Made by a program: the position numbers and the translations under genes
The notes under the pieces: model-generated
What the model saw: only the letters and a program-made list of their open reading frames with translations
Database searches by the model: none
What the model was told of the DNA's origin: nothing
Shown here: piece by piece, positions 27,360 to 36,045 of the stretch
Numbering within the stretch: the stretch's first letter is position 1
Layout: each line of letters begins with the position of its first letter
DNA from: Bacteroidia bacterium
GTDB taxonomy: Bacteria > Bacteroidota > Bacteroidia > B-17B0 > Aurantibacillaceae
Assembly: GCA_020846335.1 (NCBI GenBank)
Contig: JADLED010000038.1
Location: forward strand, 1-64,000
Direction of reading: 5' to 3'
Length of the DNA: 64,000 nt

Positions 27360-29156
27360 ATGAAAAGAAAAATTACTCTACTTTGTTTGGCAGCCACTAC
27401 CGCTGTAACAATGAAAGCACAGGTGATGCTTCAGGAAAATTTCACCAGCACCTTTAATGCTTCTGCGGCAGGGTGGACCTACCAAAACAACACCCCTACC
27501 ACCGGACAATCCTGGTTTCAGGGCAATCCATCGGTTTTTAACGCCTACAACGGTGCTCCAGCCGATTATCTTGCATGTAACTGGGCAAGTTGTGGCAACA
27601 ACTCTTCGCCTGAAACCATTAGCAACTGGCTGATTACGCCTACGGTTACTCTGGTAAATGGTGGCGTTCTTGAATTTGCCTCCCGCACTTCTACCAACCC
27701 TGCTACCTTTCCGGACAGACTTGAGGTTTATTATAGCCTTGGAAGTGGTACCAATGTTGGAAATACTTCCACCTCACTTGGCACCTTTTCTACTTTAATT
27801 GTAAGCGTTAATCCCAGCTTAACCACCACCGGCTATCCCGGCACATGGACCTTGTACACCAATGCCCTAACCGGTCTTTCGGGTCCAACTGTTGGTCGTA
27901 TTGCATTCAGGTATCACGTAACTAACGGCGGCCCTGCCAGCTCTGCGGCCAATAGCGATTTTATTGGTTTGGATGCAGTTAAATACAGCGTACCGTGCGG
28001 TGTGAGTGTGTCCAGCTATACTATTTGTTCGGGTGGTACAGCCACTCTTTCGGCTATTGGTGGAACTACCAACACCACTTATACCTGGTCGCCTGTTAGC
28101 GGTTCGGTATCTTCAATTGTTGTTAGCCCAACAGCTACCTCTGTTTATACACTTTCTTACAGCGAAGGATCTAATATTTGCCCTGACAAAACCGCCACGG
28201 TAACCATTGGCTCGCAATTATCAATGAATGTAGTTGCCAGTGCCAACACCGTGTGTTTGGGCAGTGCAGCCACTTTATCGGTTATTAGTTCGGCCACTAC
28301 TTATTCATGGAGCACGGGTGCCACTTCTCCTGTAATTACTGTTACTCCTACTGGTGCCTCTACAACATATAGTGTTGGCGGTTTAAGCGGCCTGTGTTTT
28401 GGTGGCAACACCATTGCTATAAGCACTGTTCCATTGCCAACTGTTACTGCTGTTACAAGCCCTTCGCTTTCCTGCCCTGATAGCGACGCCACTCTAACGG
28501 CTTCAGGTGCCTCAAGTTATGTTTGGGATTTGAGTGGATCACCTGCTACAACCAATCCTCTGTTAGTAAACGCCCCTTCAGTAAGTGGTGTTTATACGGT
28601 TGGTGTTAAAGGTAGTTCTGCTTTTGGTTGTGTTTCAAATCTTACCATTATCAATTTAACAGTGGTACCATCTCCTACAGTTGTGGCAAGCATTTCGCGC
28701 TCTTCGGCCTGTACCAACGAAACGGTATCACTTAATGCTTCTGGCGCCAACACTTATGCCTGGTCTGGTTCAACAACTTCGGCTCTGGCTTCGTTGATTT
28801 ACACTACCGGAACTGTTGCGGGTAATAAAACATTTACACTTATTGGCATTGACGCAAACGGTTGCAGCGATACCACTAATGTAACTTTGAGTGTGAGCTT
28901 GTGCACCGGCATCGAAAAAGTTAATGGCAATGGCCTTGAAGCCTCTGCTTTCCCAAATCCATTCACCAACGAACTGAACCTTTCGGGTATTGTTGGTAAA
29001 ATTGAAATTTACAACGCTTTGGGTCAGGTTGTGGTGAGCATGAGCACTAACGATTCTGAAAAAATTAATACAAGTGAGCTTCCAAAAGGTGCTTATATTC
29101 TTAAGGCTTACGCCATTAACGCACCGGTAAGAACCATTAAACTTTTAAAGAATTAA
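27360..29156 (+). CDS. T9SS-secreted protein, paralog of the preceding gene
   Basis: The 598-residue protein repeats the design of its upstream neighbour. It has a signal peptide (MKRKITLLCLAATTAVTMKAQ) and a choice-of-anchor J domain (about 25-215) with matching QNNTPTTGQSWFQGN and ISNWLITPTVTLVNGG segments. Ig-like modules follow, then a type A sorting domain (AFPNPFTNELNLSGIVGKIEIYNALGQ). It is about one module shorter than the paralog. The pair looks like a local duplication followed by divergence. The gene has its own upstream region of 252 bases and its own terminator, so it can be expressed separately. Function unknown; surface adhesion is plausible. Confidence 0.85.
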   Translation: MKRKITLLCLAATTAVTMKAQVMLQENFTSTFNASAAGWTYQNNTPTTGQSWFQGNPSVFNAYNGAPADYLACNWASCGNNSSPETISNWLITPTVTLVNGGVLEFASRTSTNPATFPDRLEVYYSLGSGTNVGNTSTSLGTFSTLIVSVNPSLTTTGYPGTWTLYTNALTGLSGPTVGRIAFRYHVTNGGPASSAANSDFIGLDAVKYSVPCGVSVSSYTICSGGTATLSAIGGTTNTTYTWSPVSGSVSSIVVSPTATSVYTLSYSEGSNICPDKTATVTIGSQLSMNVVASANTVCLGSAATLSVISSATTYSWSTGATSPVITVTPTGASTTYSVGGLSGLCFGGNTIAISTVPLPTVTAVTSPSLSCPDSDATLTASGASSYVWDLSGSPATTNPLLVNAPSVSGVYTVGVKGSSAFGCVSNLTIINLTVVPSPTVVASISRSSACTNETVSLNASGANTYAWSGSTTSALASLIYTTGTVAGNKTFTLIGIDANGCSDTTNVTLSVSLCTGIEKVNGNGLEASAFPNPFTNELNLSGIVGKIEIYNALGQVVVSMSTNDSEKINTSELPKGAYILKAYAINAPVRTIKLLKN

Positions 29157-29177
29157 ATTGATTTCTGATAATTTAAA

Positions 29178-29203
29178 AGCCTCCGTTATGCGGGGGCTTT
29201 TTT
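29178..29203 (+). terminator. Rho-independent terminator after the second T9SS protein
   Basis: An 8-bp stem AGCCTCCG/CGGGGGCT (29178-29185 with 29191-29198, one G-T pair) has a 5-base loop and runs into a T-tract to 29203. Confidence 0.85.
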
Positions 29204-29252
29204 ATTTGAATAAATCAGAATTCAATTGGTAAATTAGTGGCACCGATAAAAC

Positions 29253-30380
29253 ATGAATGTAGACAATTTATTAAACCGTGCTTTAAAATTTGATTTTCTG
29301 AGCATTGAGGAAGGTGTTTTTTTATTTGAGCACGCACCTAGTTCGGAACTGATGTTTGTGGCCAACGAATTGCGGAAAATTCAAAAAAAGAATTCGAATA
29401 AAGTTACCTGGATTATAGACCGCAACATGAATACCACCAATGTGTGTATTGCCAATTGCAAGTTTTGTAATTTTTACCGCATACCGGGTCATGCCGAAAG
29501 TTATATTACCGATATTGAAACCTATAAACGTACAATTGAAGAAACCTTTAAATACGGCGGCGAACAATTGTTGTTACAGGGTGGCCATCATCCTGATTTA
29601 GGATTGTCGTTTTATGTTAATTTATTCAGAGAGTTAAAAGGACTTTACCCCAATTTAAAACTTCATGCCCTGGGGCCACCCGAAATTGCACACATTACCA
29701 AGCTCGAAAAAAGCACCCACACTGAAGTGTTAAAGGCATTGGTGGATGCGGGCATGGACAGTTTACCCGGTGCCGGTGCCGAAATTTTGAATGACCGCGT
29801 TCGTAGATTAATAAGTAAAGGCAAATGCACCGGCCGTGAGTGGCTTGAAGTGATGAAGGCCGCACACCAATTGAACATTACCACCAGTGCCACCATGATG
29901 TTTGGACACGTTGAAACCATTTACGAACGTTTTGAACATTTGGTTTGGCTGCGCGAGGTTCAGGCGCTGAAACCTGCCAATGCCAAGGGTTTTCTGGCGT
30001 TTATTCCGTGGCCTTTTCAGGACGATGGTACTTTGCTGAACAGATTGAAGGGAATTAAAAACAATGTTACTTCCGATGAATACATACGAATGTTGGCGCT
30101 TAGCCGCATCATGCTACCCAATGTAGAAAACATTCAGGCAAGTTGGTTAACGGTTGGCAAGCATACTGCGCAAATTTGTCTTCATGCAGGCGCCAATGAT
30201 TTTGGAAGTATTATGATTGAAGAAAATGTGGTGAGTGTGGCGGGAGCTCCGCACCGTTTTACCTATAAACAAATTCAGGAATCGATTAAAGAAGCCGGAT
30301 TTGAGCCACAATTGAGAAACCAACAATACGATTACCGCGAAATTCCGCAGGGCATAGAAGAGCAGGTTATCTCTTACTAA
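29253..30380 (+). CDS. mqnC: Cyclic dehypoxanthinyl futalosine synthase MqnC
   Basis: MqnC is the radical-SAM enzyme of the futalosine route to menaquinone; it closes the spiro ring of dehypoxanthine futalosine. The 375-residue protein carries the cluster-binding CxxxCxxC as CIANCKFC, with Cys65, 69 and 72. Other family segments are WIIDRNMNTTNVC, LLLQGGHHPDLGLSFY, LHALGPPEIAHI and PGAGAEILNDRVR. The length and GGHHP motif favour MqnC over its relative MqnE. It implies that this organism makes menaquinone through futalosine; the other mqn genes are outside the window, as is common. Confidence 0.93.
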   Translation: MNVDNLLNRALKFDFLSIEEGVFLFEHAPSSELMFVANELRKIQKKNSNKVTWIIDRNMNTTNVCIANCKFCNFYRIPGHAESYITDIETYKRTIEETFKYGGEQLLLQGGHHPDLGLSFYVNLFRELKGLYPNLKLHALGPPEIAHITKLEKSTHTEVLKALVDAGMDSLPGAGAEILNDRVRRLISKGKCTGREWLEVMKAAHQLNITTSATMMFGHVETIYERFEHLVWLREVQALKPANAKGFLAFIPWPFQDDGTLLNRLKGIKNNVTSDEYIRMLALSRIMLPNVENIQASWLTVGKHTAQICLHAGANDFGSIMIEENVVSVAGAPHRFTYKQIQESIKEAGFEPQLRNQQYDYREIPQGIEEQVISY

Positions 30381-30417
30381 TTTATTTAATTCGCCACTTT
30401 TTAAACTATATTTGTTA

Positions 30418-31065
30418 ATGCTTAAGAAAATTTACGTTTCTTTTCTTCTGATACTTTTTTGTAATTGTGCAAGCGCTCAGAGCAGTGTTCAGGACACGGT
30501 TTACCTGATGAACGGGCTGGCAATTGGCGAAAAAATTATTGATACCACTTTGGGTGCGGTTACCATTTACAACCCAAAAAAACACGCCCAACGGATTAAT
30601 TATGAGTGGGATCAGTTGTACATGATTCGTTATGCCAACGGAAACAAGCGTTATTATTACCGACAGGATTCTTTGCTCAACAATGTTTTTACACGCGACG
30701 AAATGTGGCTATACATGAAGGGTGAAAACGACGCACGCAAAGGATTTAAGGCCAGAGGCGCATTGGTAACGGGCATTGCCTTGGGTTTTGTTGGTGGAGC
30801 TACCGGAACATTTTGGGGGCCGGTTGCCCCTTTCAGTTTTATGGCTCTTTCGGGCGTGACCAAAATAAAAATAAAGGCCGAAACGATTAGCAATCCGGCA
30901 TGGATAGACAGCGACGCCTACATTTTAGGCTACGAACGGGTGGCACGGCAAAAACGCAAAGTGAAATCGCTTTTAGGTGGTGGCATTGGATTGGTTGCAG
31001 GTTATCTCTTTTTTGCCGCCTTGCACAATAGTTACCCTCAAAGCATATATTCAGGATCAAAATGA
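30418..31065 (+). CDS. Exported protein of unknown function with C-terminal membrane segments
   Basis: I start this at ATG 30418 (215 residues); the longer frame begins at TTG 30412. It has a signal peptide (MLKKIYVSFLLILFCNCASAQ). A beta-rich part of about 80 residues follows (VQDTVYLMNGLAIGEKIIDTTLG ... YYYRQDS), and then two hydrophobic stretches (ARGALVTGIALGFVGGATGTF and LLGGGIGLVAGYLFFAAL). Similar proteins occur in Bacteroidota, but I cannot name a function. Its TGA stop overlaps the ATG of the M43 protease (ATGA), which indicates translational coupling and possibly a joint role in handling that protease. Confidence 0.75.
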   Translation: MLKKIYVSFLLILFCNCASAQSSVQDTVYLMNGLAIGEKIIDTTLGAVTIYNPKKHAQRINYEWDQLYMIRYANGNKRYYYRQDSLLNNVFTRDEMWLYMKGENDARKGFKARGALVTGIALGFVGGATGTFWGPVAPFSFMALSGVTKIKIKAETISNPAWIDSDAYILGYERVARQKRKVKSLLGGGIGLVAGYLFFAALHNSYPQSIYSGSK

Positions 31066-33209
31066 AAAATAAATTTTTTACGACATTTTTATTCTCCGGA
31101 TTACTATTTTCGGGGGTAGTGGCTCAAAACGCATTTAACTGCAACAGTCACGAACAGTATCAAAAGCAAATGCAGCAGGATGCTTCCTTTAAAAAAAATC
31201 AGGAACAACTGGAACAGGAAACAAAGGCCCTCATTGCCAACATGGCCATGGCCAAACCTGCAGCAGCAGCGCCATACATCATACCAGTGGTGTTTCATGT
31301 AATTTATACCACAGCCTATGGTAACATCAGCGATGCGCAAATTATTGATCAGGTAGCTATTTTAAACAAAGAATTTAACCGCCAACAGGCCGATACTTTG
31401 CTTACGCCGTCGGCATTTCTTCCTGTAGCAGGCAAGTTTAATGTTGAATTTCGTTTGGCCACCCTTGACCCTAATGGTAACTGTACCAATGGCATTAACC
31501 GTGTTTACAGCACATTGAGTAATTGCTCAGTTAACGAAAACGATGTGAAAGCAGTTTCTTACTGGCCAAGCAATATGTATCTCAATATCTGGCTTACACA
31601 ATCCATGCACTATTCAAACAGCACCGATTGCGGCGGAGGTGGTTATGCCACTTTTCCGGGGGGTGCTGCAACTAATGACGGAATTAATATACGTGGCGAC
31701 CTAATTGGAAACATTGGTACTGCTGCTACCAACTCGGGTTGGGGAAACTTTAAAGGCCGCTATCTGATTCACGAACTCGGTCACTGGTTTAATCTGCGCC
31801 ACATTTGGGGCGATGCTATCTGTGGCAACGACCAGGTAGCCGATACACCTCCGGCGGTTTCCAGCAATAGTTCCTGTCCTGTGTTTCCACGCAATCCTTT
31901 TAACTCCTGCGGCAGTGGTGCCAGTGGCGAAATGTTTACCAATTACATGGATTATACCAATGGTCCCTGTTTAAATATGTTTACCGCAGGTCAGGTAACC
32001 CGCATGACAGCGGCTCTAAGCTCCAGCATTTCGGGGCGCAACAATTTATGGAGTACCTCCAACCTAAATGCCACAGGCACCAACAATCCATATACCTATC
32101 CCGTAGCCTGTGCCTCTGAACCAGATGTGTTGCCTCTCACCCCAATTATTGCCTGCGTGGACGATTCTGTTTTAATTACAGATAATTCCTACGGTGGTTC
32201 GGTGAGTTCGCGTGTTTGGAATTTTGGTAATGCCGGTGCATCCAGTTTAAGTAATGGTGCTGTAAAGGTTAAATATTCTGCACCCGGTGTTTACTCGTTT
32301 ACTTTAACCAACAATTATTTAAGCAGCAGCAAAACCAGGGTGTTTAGTAACAAGGTATATATTCTTCCGAATGTAACCAGCGCCAGTTACGTAGTGCCTT
32401 TTACCGATAGTTTTGAAGATGTAAATGCTTATTTGAATGACTGGACAGTTGTGGACAGAGACAATGATGCGGTGAGCTGGGAAATAACTGCATCTACTGC
32501 TTACACAGATTTTAATTCTATTTACATTGCCAATTTTGATAATCGTGCCCCAACGGTTGATGAAATTATTTCTCCACCCTACAACCTGAGTGCTGTTGAA
32601 AATCCAACGCTTACTTTTATGCTTCATTCTGCAAGGCGCACAACCACAGACAACGACCAACTGCAGGTTTTTATTTCAAACAATTGTGGTGCCACCTGGA
32701 ATTCGATTTATTTTAAAAGTGGCTCTGCACTAAAAACCATTTTGGCCAACCAGGCCAGTTCTTACACGCCGGCGGTTACTTCTGCCGACTGGCGCCTTGA
32801 AAAAATAAACATTCAGCCTTTTATGGCAACCGGTATTGTTCATTTTAAATTTGCTTTTACCGGTGGTGGTGGCAACAATATTTTTATTGACGACATTAAT
32901 CTGGATGGTATAAATACCACAGGCCTAAAATCCATTCAGGCACCTGCTTTGTTGCGTGTTTTCCCAAATCCTGCCAACAATTATCTGAATGTGAAATGGA
33001 GCGCGCATAGCAAAGCGGGCGGGGACATTGATGTTGTGGATGTGTTGGGACGAAGCTGTTTGCAAATTAAAAACGGTTCGGCCCTGATGAAAGAAAACAC
33101 GACCGTTATTGATATTGCAGGACTTGAAAACGGTGTTTATTTTATTAACCTGCGTCAAAATGGCCAGGTGCTAAGCACCACTAAATTTGTGAAACAAAGT
33201 GCCGAATAA
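31062..33209 (+). CDS. Secreted M43-type zinc metalloprotease with T9SS sorting domain
   Basis: The 715-residue protein has a signal peptide (ending SGVVAQN) and a short propeptide rich in Gln/Glu. A pappalysin-like M43 catalytic domain spans about residues 70-340. The zinc motif is HELGHWFNLRH, with His237, Glu238, His241 and His247; Asn replaces the usual Gly of HExxHxxGxxH, as is common in this group. The Met-turn region is NYMDYTNGPCLNMF. A PKD-like domain follows (VWNFGNAGASS). A MAM/choice-of-anchor J-type domain comes next (SFEDVNAYLNDWTVVDRDNDAVSWEI), then a type A sorting domain (VFPNPANNYLNVKW). It should act outside the cell. It overlaps the upstream membrane-protein gene by 4 bases. 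Confidence 0.9.
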   Translation: MKNKFFTTFLFSGLLFSGVVAQNAFNCNSHEQYQKQMQQDASFKKNQEQLEQETKALIANMAMAKPAAAAPYIIPVVFHVIYTTAYGNISDAQIIDQVAILNKEFNRQQADTLLTPSAFLPVAGKFNVEFRLATLDPNGNCTNGINRVYSTLSNCSVNENDVKAVSYWPSNMYLNIWLTQSMHYSNSTDCGGGGYATFPGGAATNDGINIRGDLIGNIGTAATNSGWGNFKGRYLIHELGHWFNLRHIWGDAICGNDQVADTPPAVSSNSSCPVFPRNPFNSCGSGASGEMFTNYMDYTNGPCLNMFTAGQVTRMTAALSSSISGRNNLWSTSNLNATGTNNPYTYPVACASEPDVLPLTPIIACVDDSVLITDNSYGGSVSSRVWNFGNAGASSLSNGAVKVKYSAPGVYSFTLTNNYLSSSKTRVFSNKVYILPNVTSASYVVPFTDSFEDVNAYLNDWTVVDRDNDAVSWEITASTAYTDFNSIYIANFDNRAPTVDEIISPPYNLSAVENPTLTFMLHSARRTTTDNDQLQVFISNNCGATWNSIYFKSGSALKTILANQASSYTPAVTSADWRLEKINIQPFMATGIVHFKFAFTGGGGNNIFIDDINLDGINTTGLKSIQAPALLRVFPNPANNYLNVKWSAHSKAGGDIDVVDVLGRSCLQIKNGSALMKENTTVIDIAGLENGVYFINLRQNGQVLSTTKFVKQSAE

Positions 33210-33233
33210 ATTCGTGCAAAAATTTCGACAGTC

Positions 33234-33776
33234 ATGATTCGTTTTTTCGCAGGGTTGTTTTTTGTACTAAGCTTTTGCGCAAAGGCTCAATCTGTCGATT
33301 CATTAATTCAACATTCCGAAAGTATTTTAAAATCACTACAGGTGGGCGACTCTGTTATTTATTATCAGTGCCACGTGGAAGAAGCCGGCGTTCAGATTTC
33401 TACCGCTTCGGGTCAAACACTTAGTGGCAGCAGCCATAAATGCTCCATTACCGAAAAACTGGTGGTTATTAAAACCCAGTCGGGTTATTTTGCGAGGCGT
33501 TACTTTTCGTCGTTTACGGATTTGCCTAACCGAAAATTTACAGGCTTAAAGTTGCGCGAAAAGGCTTACTGGAATTTTAAGCTGGAGCGTGAGTTTAGTT
33601 TAACGGCAATGCATTTACGGGTGTTAGTGGGCTTGGAGCGCAAAGGCCGTGAAGCCATTGAATACGATTTTGTGATTTCGAAAAACAATCCCAATCAATT
33701 AATTATTAGACATCACAAAAATTTTAAGCAACTGGTAATCGATGGGGATTATGTGTTGTCGAAGTTGATGAAATGA
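33234..33776 (+). CDS. Exported protein of unknown function
   Basis: The 180-residue protein has a clear signal peptide (MIRFFAGLFFVLSFCAKAQS). The mature part appears beta-rich, with SVIYYQCHVEEAGVQI, SGSSHKCSITEKLVVIKTQSGYFARRYF and a Lys/His-rich tail (IIRHHKNFKQLVIDGDYV). The two cysteines could form a disulphide in the periplasm. No family was recognised. It lies 24 bases after the M43 protease, probably the last gene of that transcript, and faces the cysQ gene tail to tail with three bases between. Confidence 0.7.
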   Translation: MIRFFAGLFFVLSFCAKAQSVDSLIQHSESILKSLQVGDSVIYYQCHVEEAGVQISTASGQTLSGSSHKCSITEKLVVIKTQSGYFARRYFSSFTDLPNRKFTGLKLREKAYWNFKLEREFSLTAMHLRVLVGLERKGREAIEYDFVISKNNPNQLIIRHHKNFKQLVIDGDYVLSKLMK

Positions 33777-33779
33777 ATT

Positions 33780-34598
33780 TTAAGCGGAATACTTCGCAAT
33801 AAAATAACTGTTTTTCATGTCGGCTTTATTATAAACCATTGGCTGACCGGTTTCGTAATCCACCAGTTTGCTGCCCGCCTGCTCTAATATACATTGCCCG
33901 GCAGCAGTGTCCCATTCCATTGTGGTGCCAAATCGCGGATATTCGTGCGCTTTGCCCTCGGCCACCCAACATTGTTTTATGCTGCTGCCCACGCTGATAA
34001 TGTCTATCTGTCCATAAAGGCTTTTAAGGTGAGCCACACGGTCTTTTACCTCACGGCTCAAATGCGAACGACTGGCCACCAGTGTGTAGCTTTTGGGTGG
34101 TTTTTGTAATGGTAGTTTTCTACCAAACTCAAATAAATAATCCGCAATGTTTTTTTTGGTGAGTTCGCTGATTAAATCGTGTTGTGTGATTTTATAGCTG
34201 CCTTCATTTTTACAGGCAAAATAAATTTCCTTGTTAACCGGCACATAAATTACCCCAATGCTGGGACTCCCGTTTTCAACCAATGCAATGTTTACGGCAA
34301 ACTCGCCGTTGCGTTTAATGTATTCTTTGGTGCCGTCGAGTGGGTCAACAATCCACACCTGTTTCCAGTTTTTGCGGATGGAATAATTTTGAATGTCTTC
34401 TTCTTCACTAATAACGGGTATGCCAGATTGAGCCAATATCGCATCAATACATTTTCCGGAAGCTTTGTCGGCAATGGTTACGGGTGTGTTGTCGGATTTT
34501 GTTTCCACATCAAAATCGGTGTTATAAATCCTCAGGATTTCTTCACCGGCTTTTAATGCCGCATTTACAGCAAGTTTAAGAAGTAACTGGTAATCCAT
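33780..34598 (-). CDS. cysQ: 3'(2'),5'-bisphosphate nucleotidase CysQ
   Basis: CysQ hydrolyses adenosine 3',5'-bisphosphate (PAP) formed in sulfate assimilation and keeps it from inhibiting other enzymes. The 272-residue protein is a member of the inositol-monophosphatase superfamily. The metal-binding motif is WIVDPLDGTKEY, the upstream acidic ligand is in ISEEEDIQ, and the closing motif is EWDTAAGQCILEQAGSKL. The KSDNTPVTIADKASG start and DPLDGTKEYIKRN favour CysQ over inositol monophosphatase. It is two bases away from the rhodanese gene upstream, which makes a sulfur-metabolism pair. Confidence 0.92.
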   Translation of the reverse strand: MDYQLLLKLAVNAALKAGEEILRIYNTDFDVETKSDNTPVTIADKASGKCIDAILAQSGIPVISEEEDIQNYSIRKNWKQVWIVDPLDGTKEYIKRNGEFAVNIALVENGSPSIGVIYVPVNKEIYFACKNEGSYKITQHDLISELTKKNIADYLFEFGRKLPLQKPPKSYTLVASRSHLSREVKDRVAHLKSLYGQIDIISVGSSIKQCWVAEGKAHEYPRFGTTMEWDTAAGQCILEQAGSKLVDYETGQPMVYNKADMKNSYFIAKYSA

Positions 34599-34600
34599 TT

Positions 34601-34981
34601 TTATTTTTCGATTTCAAAGCCTTTTCTTTTCCAGTCTTCAAAACCTTTTTCGAGATTGATTACCGATTTAAAACCGAGTTTCTGCATTAGCTCTGCACAA
34701 TCGCCGCTTCTGCCGCCACCTGCACAATAAATCAGGTATGTTTTTTTACGGTCGAGTTTTGCAATTTTTGTTTCGGCTTCTTTGTCCAAAAAATCGAGTT
34801 GCTGTGCGCCTTTAATTTTTCCTTTGTTTTTAATTTCATCGTTCGTTCTTAAATCAATTAGCACCGCTTTTTTGTCGGTCATCAATTTTTTAAAATTTTC
34901 GGCGTCAACGTTTTTTACAACGTTTTGTGCATGGCTTATAAAAGCGAAGAAAAGAAAAATGAGTGTAATTATTTTTTTCAT
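34601..34981 (-). CDS. Exported single-domain rhodanese-like protein
   Basis: The 126-residue protein has a signal peptide (MKKIITLIFLFFAFISHAQ) followed by one rhodanese domain. Domain landmarks are VLIDLRTNDEIKNKGKIKGAQQLDF and the active-site loop YCAGGGRSGDCAELM, where the first Cys is the catalytic residue. Rhodaneses transfer sulfane sulfur. The exported single-domain forms are thought to work in periplasmic sulfur or redox chemistry, but the substrate is unknown. It is the first gene of a pair with cysQ. A TAAATTTG element with a TTG 24 bases further upstream lies just before the ATG. Confidence 0.9.
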   Translation of the reverse strand: MKKIITLIFLFFAFISHAQNVVKNVDAENFKKLMTDKKAVLIDLRTNDEIKNKGKIKGAQQLDFLDKEAETKIAKLDRKKTYLIYCAGGGRSGDCAELMQKLGFKSVINLEKGFEDWKRKGFEIEK

Positions 34982-34998
34982 TTTATTGGTTTGAATAG

Positions 34999-35033
34999 CA
35001 AATTTAGTGCTTAATCCTTTACTTTTTTTGCAA
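34999..35033 (-). promoter_or_regulatory. Putative promoter of the rhodanese-cysQ pair
   Basis: The minus strand has TTG at 35031-35033 and TAAATTTG at 34999-35006, 24 bases apart, which fits the Bacteroidota TTG/TAnnTTTG pattern at its upper spacing limit. The predicted transcript would start about 10 bases before the ATG at 34981. Confidence 0.45.
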
Positions 35034-35212
35034 TTATTACATTCTTCTTTTCGGCCACCAAAATGGCTAATTTATTGATAGTGTGCTGGTTTGAGCATTC
35101 AACTGTGACACTTATTAACAGTGAGTTGCGAAAAGCTTCATCATAAATTCAATAATTGTAGGATATTAATCCGCAACTTTGCAAAACAATCCGCCCTATT
35201 AATATTAAAACT

Positions 35213-36034
35213 ATGAAAACATCTTTAAAATTTTTGTGTCTATTACTGCTTGCCTCTTTTGGCGTAAAATCGCAGACACCCGACTCCATTAACGTTTATT
35301 ATTATGAGAACTATCCATACTCCTATAGCGAATCAGGCAAATTAAAAGGCATTGAGGTGGATATAATTGACGAATACATTTATTGGTTAAAGGAGAAGAA
35401 AAACATTGTGATGAATCTAAATCCCAAACCGTTTAAAGAGTTCAGTACATTCTATAATGCGGTAAAGGGTGCGGGTTCAAAAGTTATTGGCATTGGTTCG
35501 GTTACCTACAACACGGAGCGTGAAAAAGACATTCAGTTTTCGGCGCCCTACATGCAAAATCTTGCGGTATTGATTACTGACGGACGTGTTGCGACAGTAA
35601 AAACCAAAAGCAGAGATGAAGTTAGCAAAGCATTTAATGGCATGACGGCCATGGTGGTAAATAATTCGAGCCATTTGGTATATATCAACGATCTGAAAAA
35701 ATCGTTTGCCCCCGATTTAAAAATTAACACCACCGAAACCCAAAGCAGTGTGTTGAGCAGTATTGCCGCCGACCGCAAGGTGTTTGGTTTTGTGGACATA
35801 GTGGCCTATTGGTCTTATCTGAAAATGAATCCCGAAAAGTTTTTAAAAATTCAGAAGGCATTTAACACACCTAAAGAAATGCTTGGTTTTATTATGCCAA
35901 AAAACAGTGTACACGCCGCCTACATCAACGAATTTTTTGAAGCAGGTTTTGGTTTTACATCCACAAAACGTTACCACCAGATTTTGGAGAAATACCTCGG
36001 TCACGAAATTATTGAAGCTGTAGAGATTAAATAA
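35213..36034 (+). CDS. Solute-binding protein family 3 (SBP_bac_3) protein
   Basis: The 273-residue protein has a signal peptide (ending FGVKSQ). Its body has the family 3 substrate-binding fold: INVYYYENYPYSY, GKLKGIEVDIIDEY, VIGIGSVTYNTEREKDIQFSAPYMQNLAVLI and SVLSSIAADRKVFGFVDI. The TEREKDIQFSAPYM piece corresponds to the classic 'T.ER...F..PY' signature. It would bind an amino acid or related small ligand in the periplasm. No ABC permease or ATPase gene is adjacent, and the flanking genes point the other way. It could work with a transporter elsewhere or as a free sensor domain. Confidence 0.85.
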   Translation: MKTSLKFLCLLLLASFGVKSQTPDSINVYYYENYPYSYSESGKLKGIEVDIIDEYIYWLKEKKNIVMNLNPKPFKEFSTFYNAVKGAGSKVIGIGSVTYNTEREKDIQFSAPYMQNLAVLITDGRVATVKTKSRDEVSKAFNGMTAMVVNNSSHLVYINDLKKSFAPDLKINTTETQSSVLSSIAADRKVFGFVDIVAYWSYLKMNPEKFLKIQKAFNTPKEMLGFIMPKNSVHAAYINEFFEAGFGFTSTKRYHQILEKYLGHEIIEAVEIK

Positions 36035-36045
36035 ACTAACACTTT

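Noticed and set aside
34982..35212. Possible small RNA in the gap before the solute-binding gene
   Set aside because: No stable hairpin, terminator or conserved pattern was visible apart from the promoter-like elements at its left end.
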